NCBI GenBank assembly: GCA_944320415.1
Contig: CALUHJ010000001.1
Span: 1 to 64,000, forward strand
DNA length: 64,000 bases
Reading direction: 5' to 3'
From: an uncultured Bacteroidales bacterium
Lineage (GTDB): Bacteria > Bacteroidota > Bacteroidia > Bacteroidales > P3
Shown: piece by piece, positions 32,792 through 42,147 of the stretch
Numbering within the stretch: position 1 is the stretch's first letter
Layout: the number at the start of each line of letters is the position of its first letter
The notes under the pieces: generated by a model
Told to the model about the DNA's origin: nothing
The model's database searches: none
The model's input: only the letters and a program-made list of their open reading frames with translations
Program-made: the position numbers and the translations under genes

Positions 32792-33673
32792 TTAAGGTAT
32801 TATTATTTTGAGAGAATGAGGTATGATGCTAAACTCCAAGTCGTCCTGAAAAATTACATACTCTCCGTCTATATTCGCCCCGATTGTTCCCCTATTTCTG
32901 ACCCTTACCTTGTTTGTCTGATAAGATGTTACATACATTGACCTGTCAAAATTCTTGAAAAACAGCAACTGTGCAGTCCATGGAACCATCGGAAGGGGCG
33001 GTTTCTTGACTATTACCACATCTATCAGTCCGTCATCCAATTCCGCTTTAGGAGCTATCTCGGTATTGAACCCGAACTGCTTGGAATTGGCAAAACTGAT
33101 GAAAAGAGCATTGGTTCTGATTTCTTTGCCGTCTATTTCCAGAATATATTCTTTAGATTGATAAAAAGGATAATGTTGCAAAACCAGGTTGAAATAAGGT
33201 TGAAAACCCCTTGTATGAGTTTTTGAGAACTCCTCGGCAATCAAGGCATCAAAACCAATACCTGCAATGCTCGCATAAACGATATCATTCACCTTTATCG
33301 TATCCACCTCCAAACGTCTGCCTTTGTTTATGACCTTTATGGCTTCCTCTATCGACAAAGGTATTTTCAGACATCTGGCCAAACCGTTGCCGCTTCCGGC
33401 TGGAATGATTCCGAGAGTTACACCGGTGGAAACAAGTCCCTTGACACAGTCGTTTATCGAACCGTCACCACCGACAGCCACAACAGTATCAAATCCTTTT
33501 AAAACCCCTGCCAAGGTCAATGCGGTAGCATGATGCGCATATTTGGTATAATTTATTTCATATTCAAACCGCTCCTTGTCCAGATACTTTTCTATCGCCT
33601 CCTCCACTTTTCTCTGCTTGCCTATTCCAGACTTCGGATTTATTATGAAAAGAATCCTGTCTTTGTAATCCAT
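32792..33673 (-). CDS. diacylglycerol kinase family lipid kinase
   Basis: A 293-residue enzyme with the DAGK catalytic domain: FIINPKSGIGKQRKVEEA at the N-terminus, nucleotide motif VAVGGDGSINDCVKG and IPAGSGNGLARCL. It belongs to the YegS/DgkB/LCB5 superfamily, which phosphorylates diacylglycerol or sphingoid bases. Bacteroidales make sphingolipids, so either substrate is possible. The gene lies 2 bases from the neighbouring sulfatase-fold gene, compatible with a joint role in membrane lipids. Confidence 0.9.
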   Translation of the reverse strand: MDYKDRILFIINPKSGIGKQRKVEEAIEKYLDKERFEYEINYTKYAHHATALTLAGVLKGFDTVVAVGGDGSINDCVKGLVSTGVTLGIIPAGSGNGLARCLKIPLSIEEAIKVINKGRRLEVDTIKVNDIVYASIAGIGFDALIAEEFSKTHTRGFQPYFNLVLQHYPFYQSKEYILEIDGKEIRTNALFISFANSKQFGFNTEIAPKAELDDGLIDVVIVKKPPLPMVPWTAQLLFFKNFDRSMYVTSYQTNKVRVRNRGTIGANIDGEYVIFQDDLEFSIIPHSLKIIIP

Positions 33674-33675
33674 GC

Positions 33676-35598
33676 TCAGACGGTTTTGTTTCCTATTATG
33701 GAATTATTGTACTGTTGTATTACTGCCTTTATGAATTTGAGATGAAAATCCCCCACATCCTTATGGCTTTCGTAAATATTGTTTTTCAGTCCCACATCCT
33801 TTTTCACATCATACAATTCAATTGGACAACCCTCTTTGTATTTGCTCATGTAATCTCCTATCATCAACAAATACTCCCCGTTAGTGTAGTAAATGTAATA
33901 ATGGGGACCGGGAGCGAACGGGCTGCGACCGAATGCAAATATCCTCTTGTCGAAATGAAGCAAATCCATTATTGCCGGATAAATGTCCGTCTGTTGCATG
34001 TATGCCTGCGAAACATGGCCATGTCGCAGTGAAGGATGATAAATTATCATCGGTATCCTGAAAAGACCCAATTGGGTTTTGAACTCCTTCTGAGAGCATA
34101 TCGCACTATGATCTGCCGTTATTACGAAAAGGGTGTTTTCGAACCAATCGCTTTTCGAGGCGGATTCAAAAAATCTTTTCAAGGCATAATCCGTATATCC
34201 CACCGTTTCATGTACTATCATGGTACCTTTCGGAAACCTTCCCTTATGCTGTTCCGGTATTTTGTAGGGATGATGGGAGGAAAGTGTGAAAATGGTCGCG
34301 ACAAAAGGTTTGGAAATGGTATCAAGCTGCTTTACGGTGTATTGCAGGAAAGGTTCGTCGTAAATACCCCAGTTTCCGTCATAATCCCTGTCGTCATTAT
34401 ACTGGTTTTTCCCGTAATAATGTCTATAGCCCACCTTTTTGGTATAATTGTCGAAGTTCATGGTGCCGTTGTATCCGCCATGAAAAAAAGCGGAGCTGTA
34501 ACCCTTGGAAACAAGAGAGGATGCTATCGAAGACAATTTGTTCTCACCGTAGGTACTTGTCAGATAGCTCTCTTCCATCATGAGCGGAAGCGATGAAACA
34601 ACGGACGGAATGCCGTCAATTGAACGTTTGCCGTTGGCCAATCCTTGAAAAACGATGGATTTTCTTGCAAGACTGTCCAGAAAAGGAGTATATGTCGCTC
34701 CCGTTTTGTTGTATGTTGACAGGTATTCTGCAGAGAAACTCTCCAAAATAATGACAACGACGTTTGTCCTGCCCAACTGCAAAGGCTGACCGAACAACGT
34801 GTCCGCCCAAGTGCTTTGTTGAGGTTGTATATGTGGATTGTAAATGTTGTTCAGGACGGTACTGTCGAAAAAATCCTTTCTTTCCAATGCCGGTTTGTTG
34901 AATGTACGGTAAAGGGTGAAAGGTGTGTTCAGTACCAAAGCCGTATTTTGAGTTCCGGTATACTGACTCGCATGCATGAGATTCAATGGCCGCGTCTGCA
35001 AACCTCCCCTTTGGGCGATGAACAAAAGTCCCGCTATGACAACAAAAGCAGTCCCTTGAACGATGAGGAATTTACGGGAAAATATCTGCGGTTCCAGCTT
35101 GTATCTTTTGTTCAGCCACTTGTTTACAAGCAGAAATAGCGTCAACAAAAATATGAACAACAACACTATATGCCAATAATCCCTCAGAAACTGAGGCACA
35201 AGTTCCTTGAAATCCCCGCCTACACCAAGGTATCGCGTAATGTCGGAAGTCAGTCTCTTGAATGTAAACCGAAAATATCCCACATCTATCAGATTGACTA
35301 CCATCATGAACAAATTGGCAAGTATGTAAAATGTCTCGGACACCATCCTGTAAGGCCGTTTTGCCTTTATGGTTACAGGCAAAAGACTCATTATCAGAAA
35401 AGGCGCAAGATATACGCTCAGGGAAGAAAGCGCGTAACGGGTACAACCGAGAAAGATGCTGAACAAATCCTTTGCCCCGTCTATGTGAAACAAAGCGGAA
35501 TTGAACAGATAGAACACTGCTTGCGTGAGGTAGATTATCCCCAAAGACAAAAGATATTTGCCCGCTATCAGTTTGTAGGATGAAGGTATGTAACGCAT
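33676..35598 (-). CDS. LTA-synthase-like sulfatase-fold membrane enzyme
   Basis: A 640-residue protein with about five membrane helices in the first 200 residues, then an extracytoplasmic alkaline-phosphatase/sulfatase domain. The nucleophile threonine is expected in STYNKTGATYTPFLDSL (about 300-316), and metal ligands in FVITADHSAICS and SSHHPYKIPEQH. The family includes lipoteichoic acid synthases and phosphoglycerol or phosphoethanolamine transferases. In a Gram-negative a lipid A or glycan phosphotransferase, or glycerophosphate transfer, is more likely than LTA; this is inference. Confidence 0.88.
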   Translation of the reverse strand: MRYIPSSYKLIAGKYLLSLGIIYLTQAVFYLFNSALFHIDGAKDLFSIFLGCTRYALSSLSVYLAPFLIMSLLPVTIKAKRPYRMVSETFYILANLFMMVVNLIDVGYFRFTFKRLTSDITRYLGVGGDFKELVPQFLRDYWHIVLLFIFLLTLFLLVNKWLNKRYKLEPQIFSRKFLIVQGTAFVVIAGLLFIAQRGGLQTRPLNLMHASQYTGTQNTALVLNTPFTLYRTFNKPALERKDFFDSTVLNNIYNPHIQPQQSTWADTLFGQPLQLGRTNVVVIILESFSAEYLSTYNKTGATYTPFLDSLARKSIVFQGLANGKRSIDGIPSVVSSLPLMMEESYLTSTYGENKLSSIASSLVSKGYSSAFFHGGYNGTMNFDNYTKKVGYRHYYGKNQYNDDRDYDGNWGIYDEPFLQYTVKQLDTISKPFVATIFTLSSHHPYKIPEQHKGRFPKGTMIVHETVGYTDYALKRFFESASKSDWFENTLFVITADHSAICSQKEFKTQLGLFRIPMIIYHPSLRHGHVSQAYMQQTDIYPAIMDLLHFDKRIFAFGRSPFAPGPHYYIYYTNGEYLLMIGDYMSKYKEGCPIELYDVKKDVGLKNNIYESHKDVGDFHLKFIKAVIQQYNNSIIGNKTV

Positions 35599-35600
35599 GA

Positions 35601-36650
35601 CTAATGATTTTCAGGCTTGTATTTAGATTCACGCAGAATAAGTCCGGAATCGGATATTTTGAACAGACTGTCCAAACTTACGGAATTCTCCCTCATATAG
35701 TTTTGAACTATTTTATAGCCTATGTAATAGCCTATTCGGGAAGGGGAACCGGCAATGTTCTTTGTACCCGGTCCCTGAGCCGTAAGGTGCATGTATTTTG
35801 TTCTGTCCTTGTTGTACAGCAACTGATTCTGAATGATATACCCCCAGATATTGCTTTCGTTTTTCTCAACCCACTCCAATTCTTTTTCAGTATAGCGAAG
35901 GATAAGATTCAATTTGCAATCCTTCAGTACAGCCTGCGTGGCATATATGTATTTGCCCTCATCGATTATACAGTCCAAAAAGGAGGCTTCTGGATTCATG
36001 CTTTGCAATGGCACATCCCTGAAGGTTATCTCCCTGAGATAGGTATAGACATAATCGGGTACTATGTTGTCCTTTGTAAGAGAAGACTGCAGGTATTTAG
36101 GCATGGCTTTGTAATATGGATGTTCGGACAGCCTGTCCATGGAATAAAGGTCTATGCTTATGGCACTGAATTCGGGGTAAACCAGAATACGGTTCTCGTA
36201 AGCATAAGAGTATTCCATAGGCCCTACCATAAGGGTGTATATATCCGTCTTCACGCTGTCTTTTCTTATCTGCTTCATCCTGCTTATTGCCTCGGAGAGT
36301 TCCTTTTCGAGAAACTTCAAATCCGGATACTCTTGCTTAACTTCCTTGTAGGCACGCTTCATTTCCTTGTCCTCCACAAAGGATTCGACAACCTGCATAT
36401 ACCGATTGTCCGACAAGGATGCCGCAAACATGGGCTTGAAGTCCTTCTCTACAGACAAAAGATGTTCCCTTGTCGACTCTTTGGAGGGAGCAAAAAGAGC
36501 CACTTCAAATCTGTGTATCTTAACATTTTCATTCACCTCAGGTTTCTGTCCAAACAATACCTTGTCGCTTTGGGTCGCATCGTCCTTTCCGCAACAAGCG
36601 AATACAATGACAATAAGGCATAAAATGAAACTTGATTCTATTTTTTTCAT
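35601..36650 (-). CDS. gldB: gliding motility lipoprotein GldB
   Basis: A 349-residue lipoprotein beginning MKKIESSFILCLIVIVFACC, with the lipobox near residue 19. The family signatures are the central EAISRMKQIRKD region and the C-terminal PSRIGYYIGYKIVQNYM. GldB is essential for gliding in Flavobacterium and is found in non-gliding Bacteroidales with T9SS. The start at 36650 is used because the frame upstream begins only with TTG at 36683; the 29 bases between the ATG and the rluD stop contain a degenerate repeat-like sequence. Confidence 0.88.
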   Translation of the reverse strand: MKKIESSFILCLIVIVFACCGKDDATQSDKVLFGQKPEVNENVKIHRFEVALFAPSKESTREHLLSVEKDFKPMFAASLSDNRYMQVVESFVEDKEMKRAYKEVKQEYPDLKFLEKELSEAISRMKQIRKDSVKTDIYTLMVGPMEYSYAYENRILVYPEFSAISIDLYSMDRLSEHPYYKAMPKYLQSSLTKDNIVPDYVYTYLREITFRDVPLQSMNPEASFLDCIIDEGKYIYATQAVLKDCKLNLILRYTEKELEWVEKNESNIWGYIIQNQLLYNKDRTKYMHLTAQGPGTKNIAGSPSRIGYYIGYKIVQNYMRENSVSLDSLFKISDSGLILRESKYKPENH

Positions 36651-36676
36651 TTCAGAAAACAATTTTCTAAATCTTG
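36632..36676 (-). repeat. possible degenerate copy of the dispersed repeat
   Basis: Plus strand TTGATTCTATTTTTTTCATT then TCAGAAAACAATTTTCTAAA has the outer TTGATTC and an inner inverted GAAAA/TTTTC, but lacks the GGATTC core. It spans the gldB start codon. The similarity may be coincidental in AT-rich sequence. Confidence 0.3.
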
Positions 36677-36679
36677 ATT

Positions 36680-37723
36680 TCAATTTTCCCTTTCCTGATT
36701 ACAGGATAAGTAGTTCTCCCACTTGTTTATCACGGTCTGCATGTCTTCGGGCAAATCGCTCGAAAAAGACATGTTTTTCTGCAATACCGGATGATAGAAT
36801 CCCAGAGTGGTTGCGTGCAAGGCCTGACGGTTGAGCAGTTGAAAACAATTGTTGACGAATTGTCTGTATTTGCCCGATGTCGTTCCTTTGAGGATTTGGT
36901 CGCCTCCGTATGTGGAGTCGGCAAACAGTGGATGACCTGCGTGTTTCATGTGTACGCGTATCTGATGCGTACGTCCGGTTTCGAGCATGCACTCAATCAA
37001 GGTAACATAACTGAATCTTCTCACAACTTTCCAATGCGTTACAGCATGTTTTCCGTAATCGCCTTCTGGAAATACTGTCATGACCTTCCTGTCCTTAAGA
37101 CTTCTGCCCACGTTCCCCTCTATCGTTCCGCTGTCCTGTTTGAACGTTCCCCATACGAGGGCGTTGTATTTTCTTTCAATCGTATGTTCGAAAAACTGTT
37201 TTGCAAGACATGTCTGCGTGTATTCGTTTTTCGCCACAAGAAGCAGCCCTGTCGTATCCTTGTCTATTCTATGGACGAGCAAAGGCTTGGCATCCTGATT
37301 CTTTCCCTCATTACGGTTTTGGAAATGAAAGGCGAGGGCGTTCAGAAGGGTTCCGGAATAGTTTCCGTATCCCGGGTGGACAACCATTGAAGCCGCTTTG
37401 TCGACAACAATCAAATCATCGTCCTCATAGACTATGTCTATAGGTATGTCCTGTGGGACTATCTCTGTTTCCTTAGGTTCTTTTGCAAGAAAAATCTGTA
37501 TAAGATCCAAAGGTTTCACCCTGTAATTTGGCTTTACGCACTTGTTGTTGACTTTAATGCAGTCAGCCTTGGCAGCAAGTTGCAGCCTGTTGCGGGAAAT
37601 ACCTTCTATGCGGGTCATCAAAAACTTGTCTATTCTCAGAAGACTTTGACCCTTGTCCACAACCACCCGGAAATTTTCGTACAATTCCTGTTCCTCTTCG
37701 TTGTTTTGAGTTATCTGTTGCAT
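36680..37723 (-). CDS. rluD: RluA/RluD family 23S rRNA pseudouridine synthase
   Basis: A 347-residue enzyme: S4-like RNA-binding domain (about 20-80; LLRIDKFLMTRIEGISRNRL) followed by the pseudouridine synthase domain with catalytic aspartate in LLVHRIDKDTTGLLLVAKN. The motif RTHQIRVHMKHAGHPLFAD is also clear. RluD modifies helix 69 of 23S rRNA. The start at 37723 is chosen because its A is shared with the TGA stop of the upstream gene; the longer frame runs into that gene. Confidence 0.92.
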   Translation of the reverse strand: MQQITQNNEEEQELYENFRVVVDKGQSLLRIDKFLMTRIEGISRNRLQLAAKADCIKVNNKCVKPNYRVKPLDLIQIFLAKEPKETEIVPQDIPIDIVYEDDDLIVVDKAASMVVHPGYGNYSGTLLNALAFHFQNRNEGKNQDAKPLLVHRIDKDTTGLLLVAKNEYTQTCLAKQFFEHTIERKYNALVWGTFKQDSGTIEGNVGRSLKDRKVMTVFPEGDYGKHAVTHWKVVRRFSYVTLIECMLETGRTHQIRVHMKHAGHPLFADSTYGGDQILKGTTSGKYRQFVNNCFQLLNRQALHATTLGFYHPVLQKNMSFSSDLPEDMQTVINKWENYLSCNQEREN

Positions 37724-39603
37724 CAATTGGTCTTTATTATCTTTTCGGTGCCTGTAATTCCGTCCCATCCTGTCACTTTGAGAATATATATTCCCTGGGA
37801 AAGGGAAGATATGTCCACCGGATTGTCTTTTGTTTCCAAAAGCAGTCTGCCACTCAGGTCGTATATCCTTTTGAGAGACGGTCCCTCAGTCTGCACGTAA
37901 AATCTGCCGGAGGTAGGGTTCGGATATACCTTCACCGTCTGTCTTTCCGCATCTTTCAATCCCACCCATGCGGCACGGCCGAAATAAGGCCGTAACATTA
38001 CCGAACCTTTCAGAAAGGATTTTTCCCAGTCGGCACTCGTCTTTGAATACGTATATTGCGATGAATTGGTATTTCTGTCAAATCCTATATTGAGGTAATC
38101 GTTAGATTTGGTCTGCAGGCTTATGAAGAACCTGCCTGCCGGAAGTATAAGGGGTTCATCCAAAACGAATCTGGCAAACCTGTTGAGACTATCGCTGGAA
38201 GGAATGAGCTGTTCGGTTTTATGTATCATTTCTCCCGGCAGATTGCCGGATGCGTTCCAGACACATATGAAAAAAGGCTTGAAATTGGCTTCATTCAATG
38301 ATGAATTGAAGTAAATGTCTACTGCAGTAAGCGTGTCGGATGTATTCAGCTCGTAAGCAACTGCCAAATGAGATTCGCTTATCGGCTCTACTCCTATGCC
38401 GTTCTCAGCACTTCCGTCATCATATGCAAAATAATTCTCGAAGATTTGTTCAAAACGCATGGTATCATTTGCCGAGAGCATGTCCTGTCCGACACCTTCT
38501 TTTATGATATGGGTTATGGTGAATCGTTCCCATGACTGCGGATTGATGTCAAAAGAATAGTTTATTGTCGGATTGGCATGTGCCTGCGCGGTCTGGTATG
38601 AATGTGCGGTTATGTAGGGAGCTATGTTTTCAAATCCTCCGTCGTAGTTGAATATTTCCTGATTTGCTTCGTCCGTGATAAAAAACTTGTATGTCGAACT
38701 GAGGGGTTCAGTCGACAGATTCACTATTTTAATGTTTATGTTGTCGGCCATTTCCTCTGAAGTAAACTGTCTTGCCGGCATGGACTGATAACGTTTCAGA
38801 AAAGAAGGAGCCGGATCGACAAATGCCAAATCGCGTCGTGTCGTGTCACTGCAATTTCTGTTTCTGTCCAAAAAAACATAGTCTATGTTCCATTGATCGC
38901 AGTTGCCTACATAAGTATCCAAAGGATTATTGCTGCAAGAGGCCGTGTTTCTGAATCTTATCTGGAAATCCTTTATGAAAAACTCTTCTTCCACAATAGG
39001 GATAAGCACATATTGATAGTAAGCGCCGTTGTGTACGAACAGACTGTCAGCTTCTATTCCACCCATTGCCCAAATCCTTTTCCATTCCTGATTCGTGGAA
39101 TAAAATTCAAGGATTATGGAATCGGATTTTGAAGGTGTGGAACCTATGCTTTCCCATGGCGGACCACTTCCTCCTGCAGGTTGAACAAAGAAACTGAGAT
39201 ACACCGAATCCTTTGGAGACAATTTCAATCTGACCGGATTTGTCACCGAATCAAGTCTTATGGGCTGGGAACAAAGCGTATCCGCTCCGAAGGATGATGT
39301 GTTTGCGGCAGGATAAAGTTTTCCGTATAAATCCGTCGCATCCAATGTCGCAACACCAAGAGAAGGAGGATTGTATTGATAGCCTCTGTTTACCACTACG
39401 TTTCCCTGTTGCCACTTGTTCGGATTCGGAATGCCTTCATAGTCGGAAAAATCATCCGTAAAAGGCAACTGGTTATATACAACTGTTTTCGGAAATGGCT
39501 TTTGTTCGTTTGCCTTACTGCCTATCGGAACCAGAATCAGTTGGGCTTGCAAACAACAGACGACATGCAGAAAAAAAAATGTAATTATTACAACCTTTTT
39601 CAT
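37723..39603 (-). CDS. T9SS-secreted protein with type A sorting domain
   Basis: A 626-residue secreted protein with a signal peptide (about 1-20) and no recognised catalytic domain. The final 75 residues are a T9SS type A sorting domain (VKVYPNPTSGRFYVQT ... YDLSGRLLLET ... LSQGIYILKVTG). The region from about 30 to 260 looks like a jelly-roll/MAM-type adhesive domain, and a beta-sandwich precedes the sorting domain. It lies between PASTA and rluD genes in the operon. Likely function is surface attachment or glycan binding; this is inference. Confidence 0.8.
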   Translation of the reverse strand: MKKVVIITFFFLHVVCCLQAQLILVPIGSKANEQKPFPKTVVYNQLPFTDDFSDYEGIPNPNKWQQGNVVVNRGYQYNPPSLGVATLDATDLYGKLYPAANTSSFGADTLCSQPIRLDSVTNPVRLKLSPKDSVYLSFFVQPAGGSGPPWESIGSTPSKSDSIILEFYSTNQEWKRIWAMGGIEADSLFVHNGAYYQYVLIPIVEEEFFIKDFQIRFRNTASCSNNPLDTYVGNCDQWNIDYVFLDRNRNCSDTTRRDLAFVDPAPSFLKRYQSMPARQFTSEEMADNINIKIVNLSTEPLSSTYKFFITDEANQEIFNYDGGFENIAPYITAHSYQTAQAHANPTINYSFDINPQSWERFTITHIIKEGVGQDMLSANDTMRFEQIFENYFAYDDGSAENGIGVEPISESHLAVAYELNTSDTLTAVDIYFNSSLNEANFKPFFICVWNASGNLPGEMIHKTEQLIPSSDSLNRFARFVLDEPLILPAGRFFISLQTKSNDYLNIGFDRNTNSSQYTYSKTSADWEKSFLKGSVMLRPYFGRAAWVGLKDAERQTVKVYPNPTSGRFYVQTEGPSLKRIYDLSGRLLLETKDNPVDISSLSQGIYILKVTGWDGITGTEKIIKTN

Positions 39604-40452
39604 TTACCATTCACTGTTTTCGTCTGAAATATCCTCGTATTCGTTTTGTTCGAGAATAAGTTGTTCTTCAAATTTGCGGAGAGATTTCTTGTAACTGTTC
39701 TTGTTGTCGTTTATAAAGTGAAGGGAAACGGTTGTTCCAAGGGTCAGTCCTTTGAATGTAGGCGTATAGCTGACAACTCTCGAATGTTGGCGATCCCTTT
39801 TTCCATCGAACGTTTTCGTTCCTACATTCAATCCGTTGGACCAAAGAAGTTTCTCGGCTTCAGCCTCAGTTTTTCCGAGTATGTCGGGCATATATGTCGT
39901 CGTGTTGTTCTCTCCCATTTCCACAACAAGGTCTATGACCGAACCTCTCTTAACTTCACTGTTGGTTCTTATTGGTTTGCCGTTTTGCTTTTGAGCTGTT
40001 ACTATATTGGGAATGTCTCCCGTTACAAAAGATATGTTCCCTATTCTCAGACCTAAGTCTGTCAATGTCTGCACTGCCGTTCTCAAACTTACGTCCGTAC
40101 AGTTTGGCATAGTCAAATCATCTCCTGAAAAAGAAGCTATTGTTATGTATATTTTCCTTCCTTTTTTCGCTTTTGAATTTGCAACAGGCTCCTGGCTGAG
40201 TATGCTTCCAGATACCGCATCTTCCTGATAAATGGAATCAATCACAACGATTTCAAATTTGGACATTTCATCCATCTGTTCTATATCCTGAATCAATCTG
40301 CCCTTTATGTCCGGAACAACGAATTCATCCCCGTGCCTGGTATATATCTTCAAAGCCTGTAAAGCCAATACAAGCAAAAGAATGAAACTCAATATGATTA
40401 AAGACAAGTGAATAAAAAAAGACTTGCTCGTTATGAATTTCCTGAAAGACAT
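39604..40452 (-). CDS. PASTA-domain membrane protein
   Basis: A 282-residue protein with one N-terminal membrane helix (about 13-35) and three PASTA domains in the periplasm: around VVPDIKGRLIQDIEQM, MPNCTDVSLRTAVQTLTDLG and MPDILGKTEAEAEKLLWSNG. PASTA domains bind peptidoglycan fragments in kinases and PBPs, but here no kinase or transpeptidase domain is attached. A polar C-terminal tail follows. It ends one base before the T9SS protein gene starts. Confidence 0.88.
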   Translation of the reverse strand: MSFRKFITSKSFFIHLSLIILSFILLLVLALQALKIYTRHGDEFVVPDIKGRLIQDIEQMDEMSKFEIVVIDSIYQEDAVSGSILSQEPVANSKAKKGRKIYITIASFSGDDLTMPNCTDVSLRTAVQTLTDLGLRIGNISFVTGDIPNIVTAQKQNGKPIRTNSEVKRGSVIDLVVEMGENNTTTYMPDILGKTEAEAEKLLWSNGLNVGTKTFDGKRDRQHSRVVSYTPTFKGLTLGTTVSLHFINDNKNSYKKSLRKFEEQLILEQNEYEDISDENSEW

Positions 40453-40464
40453 ATTCTTAAGGGT

Positions 40465-41145
40465 TTAATCGTCATTGCTGCCGCTAAGGTATATCATGAC
40501 GTAATAGAACAATGTAGCAAGGGAAGACAAGGCTGCTATTACATAAGTATATGCCGCAAGCCTCAATGCGTGTTGGGCTTTCGGATGCGATTCAACGGAA
40601 GTGATTTGATGATTGTCCAACCATGCCAATGCTCTCTGCGAAGCATTGATTTCAACTGGAAGGGTCACGAAACTGAACAAGGTAGTCAAGGCGAAAAGAA
40701 TGATTCCTGCCAATAAAAGGCCCGGAAACACATTGATTAAAAACATTCCTGCCAATAAGACCCACATAACCCAATGAGAAGCAAAATTAACTGCAGGAAC
40801 CAAACTGCTGCGAAGCTGTAACCACGGATAAGCCTCCGCATGCTGTACCGCATGTCCGCATTCATGCGCAGCAACCGCAGCAGCAGACACTCCAGTACCG
40901 TAATACACCTCCTTTGACAGGTTTACCGTCTTTGTAGCCGGGTTATAATGATCCGTCAACTGGCCTTCCACACACCTGACCTCAACATCCGATACATCAC
41001 TGTCACGCAACATTTTCTCCGCCACATCCTTGCCTGTCATGTTACCGTTTACCGGAATTTTGGAATATTCCTTAAACTTCTTGTTGAGACTATAACTTAC
41101 TATCCAACTTAAAAGAGCAAACCCTATAAATATTATCCAATACAT
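40465..41145 (-). CDS. YugP-type zinc metallopeptidase, membrane-embedded
   Basis: A 226-residue integral membrane protein with about four hydrophobic segments. The zinc motif HECGH (AAHECGHAVQHAEAYPW, about residue 93) is intact. The family (DUF2227-like, YugP) is widespread; substrates are unknown. It is the first gene of the eight-gene minus-strand run and is divergent from yicC. Confidence 0.88.
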   Translation of the reverse strand: MYWIIFIGFALLSWIVSYSLNKKFKEYSKIPVNGNMTGKDVAEKMLRDSDVSDVEVRCVEGQLTDHYNPATKTVNLSKEVYYGTGVSAAAVAAHECGHAVQHAEAYPWLQLRSSLVPAVNFASHWVMWVLLAGMFLINVFPGLLLAGIILFALTTLFSFVTLPVEINASQRALAWLDNHQITSVESHPKAQHALRLAAYTYVIAALSSLATLFYYVMIYLSGSNDD

Positions 41146-41169
41146 AATTCACGTTTTTTGATTTGTTGG

Positions 41170-41177
41170 CAAAGGTA
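41170..41177 (-). promoter_or_regulatory. -7 element of the YugP-to-YciH gene run
   Basis: TACCTTTG on the minus strand, 25 bases before the YugP start codon. No canonical TTTG at 18-19 bases is seen. As the gaps between the following eight genes are 0-29 bases, this may drive all of them. Confidence 0.55.
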
Positions 41178-41229
41178 CTAAATTTGTTTGATTCAATGTT
41201 TAATTAAACGTACAAAGGAAAGGTTTTTG

Positions 41230-41237
41230 TATTTTTG
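41230..41237 (+). promoter_or_regulatory. -7 element upstream of yicC
   Basis: TATTTTTG lies 34 bases before the yicC ATG and matches the -7 box. It excludes the in-frame upstream start at 41188. Confidence 0.5.
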
Positions 41238-41271
41238 CGATTGTATTTTTCAATCTTTAAGACAGATTTCT

Positions 41272-42141
41272 ATGATAAAGTCTATGACGGGCTTCGGTAT
41301 AGCTCAAATTGAACTGGAAGACCTGACGGTTAAGGCGGAAATAAAATCCCTTAACGGGAAACAGTTCGACTGCTCGGTCAAACTGCCGAACAGTTTGCGC
41401 AATTTCGAACTGGAATTGAGAAATGTAATATCTGAAAAAATAATCAGAGGAAAAGTCGACTGCCTCATAAGTTTGGAAAGAAAAGATTCTTCGTCCGCAA
41501 CAAACATAAAGGAAGAATCTTTCATCAATACCTACAACTACCTGCTTTCATTGGCACATAAGGTAAAGGCGGATACAAGCGGATTGCTCGAATACGTTCT
41601 CTGCCTGCCGGATTTAAGGAACAACGAAAGCCAAATGACGGAAGAAGAACAGAAACAGACACTCCTGTCCGTCGTAAATACTGCATTGGAAGAACTGAAC
41701 CGTTTCAGGGAAACTGAAGGCAAAAGACTTGAAAAGGACTTCGAGAAAAGAATAGGCGTAATAGCGGCATTGTTGGAAAAAGTGCCTTTATACGAACAGG
41801 CAAGATGTGCAAGAATAAAAGAAAGACTTTATTCCAATCTCAAAGAGTTGGATATTGCGGAGATAGATGAGAACAGATTGGAACAGGAAATGATTTACTA
41901 CATGGAAAAGTTGGACATAACAGAAGAAAAGGTAAGATTAAGACAACATATGGACTATTTTCTTGAATGCATGTCGAAAGAGGAAACACAAGGCAAAAAA
42001 CTGGGATTCATTACTCAGGAAATGGGCAGGGAAATCAATACTTTGGGTTCCAAGGCCAACGATGCGGATTTACAGATGATAGTTGTAAAGATGAAGGATG
42101 AGCTGGAAAAAATAAAGGAACAGTTGGCAAATATACTGTAA
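41272..42141 (+). CDS. YicC family endoribonuclease-like protein
   Basis: A 289-residue protein of the YicC/YloC family, stress-related RNases in E. coli and Bacillus. The N-terminus MIKSMTGFG and the C-terminal GREINTLGSKANDADLQ motifs are the two family signatures. Central region is helical. The ATG at 41272 places MIKSMTGFG at the true N-terminus, as in the family. It is followed 6 bases later by a TPR protein gene. Confidence 0.93.
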   Translation: MIKSMTGFGIAQIELEDLTVKAEIKSLNGKQFDCSVKLPNSLRNFELELRNVISEKIIRGKVDCLISLERKDSSSATNIKEESFINTYNYLLSLAHKVKADTSGLLEYVLCLPDLRNNESQMTEEEQKQTLLSVVNTALEELNRFRETEGKRLEKDFEKRIGVIAALLEKVPLYEQARCARIKERLYSNLKELDIAEIDENRLEQEMIYYMEKLDITEEKVRLRQHMDYFLECMSKEETQGKKLGFITQEMGREINTLGSKANDADLQMIVVKMKDELEKIKEQLANIL

Positions 42142-42147
42142 TACAAA

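Noticed and set aside
35604..36623. 339-residue plus-strand frame antisense to gldB
   Set aside because: Composition (many Tyr, His, Phe, Cys) is that of a complementary-strand shadow, while gldB on the minus strand has clear family motifs.
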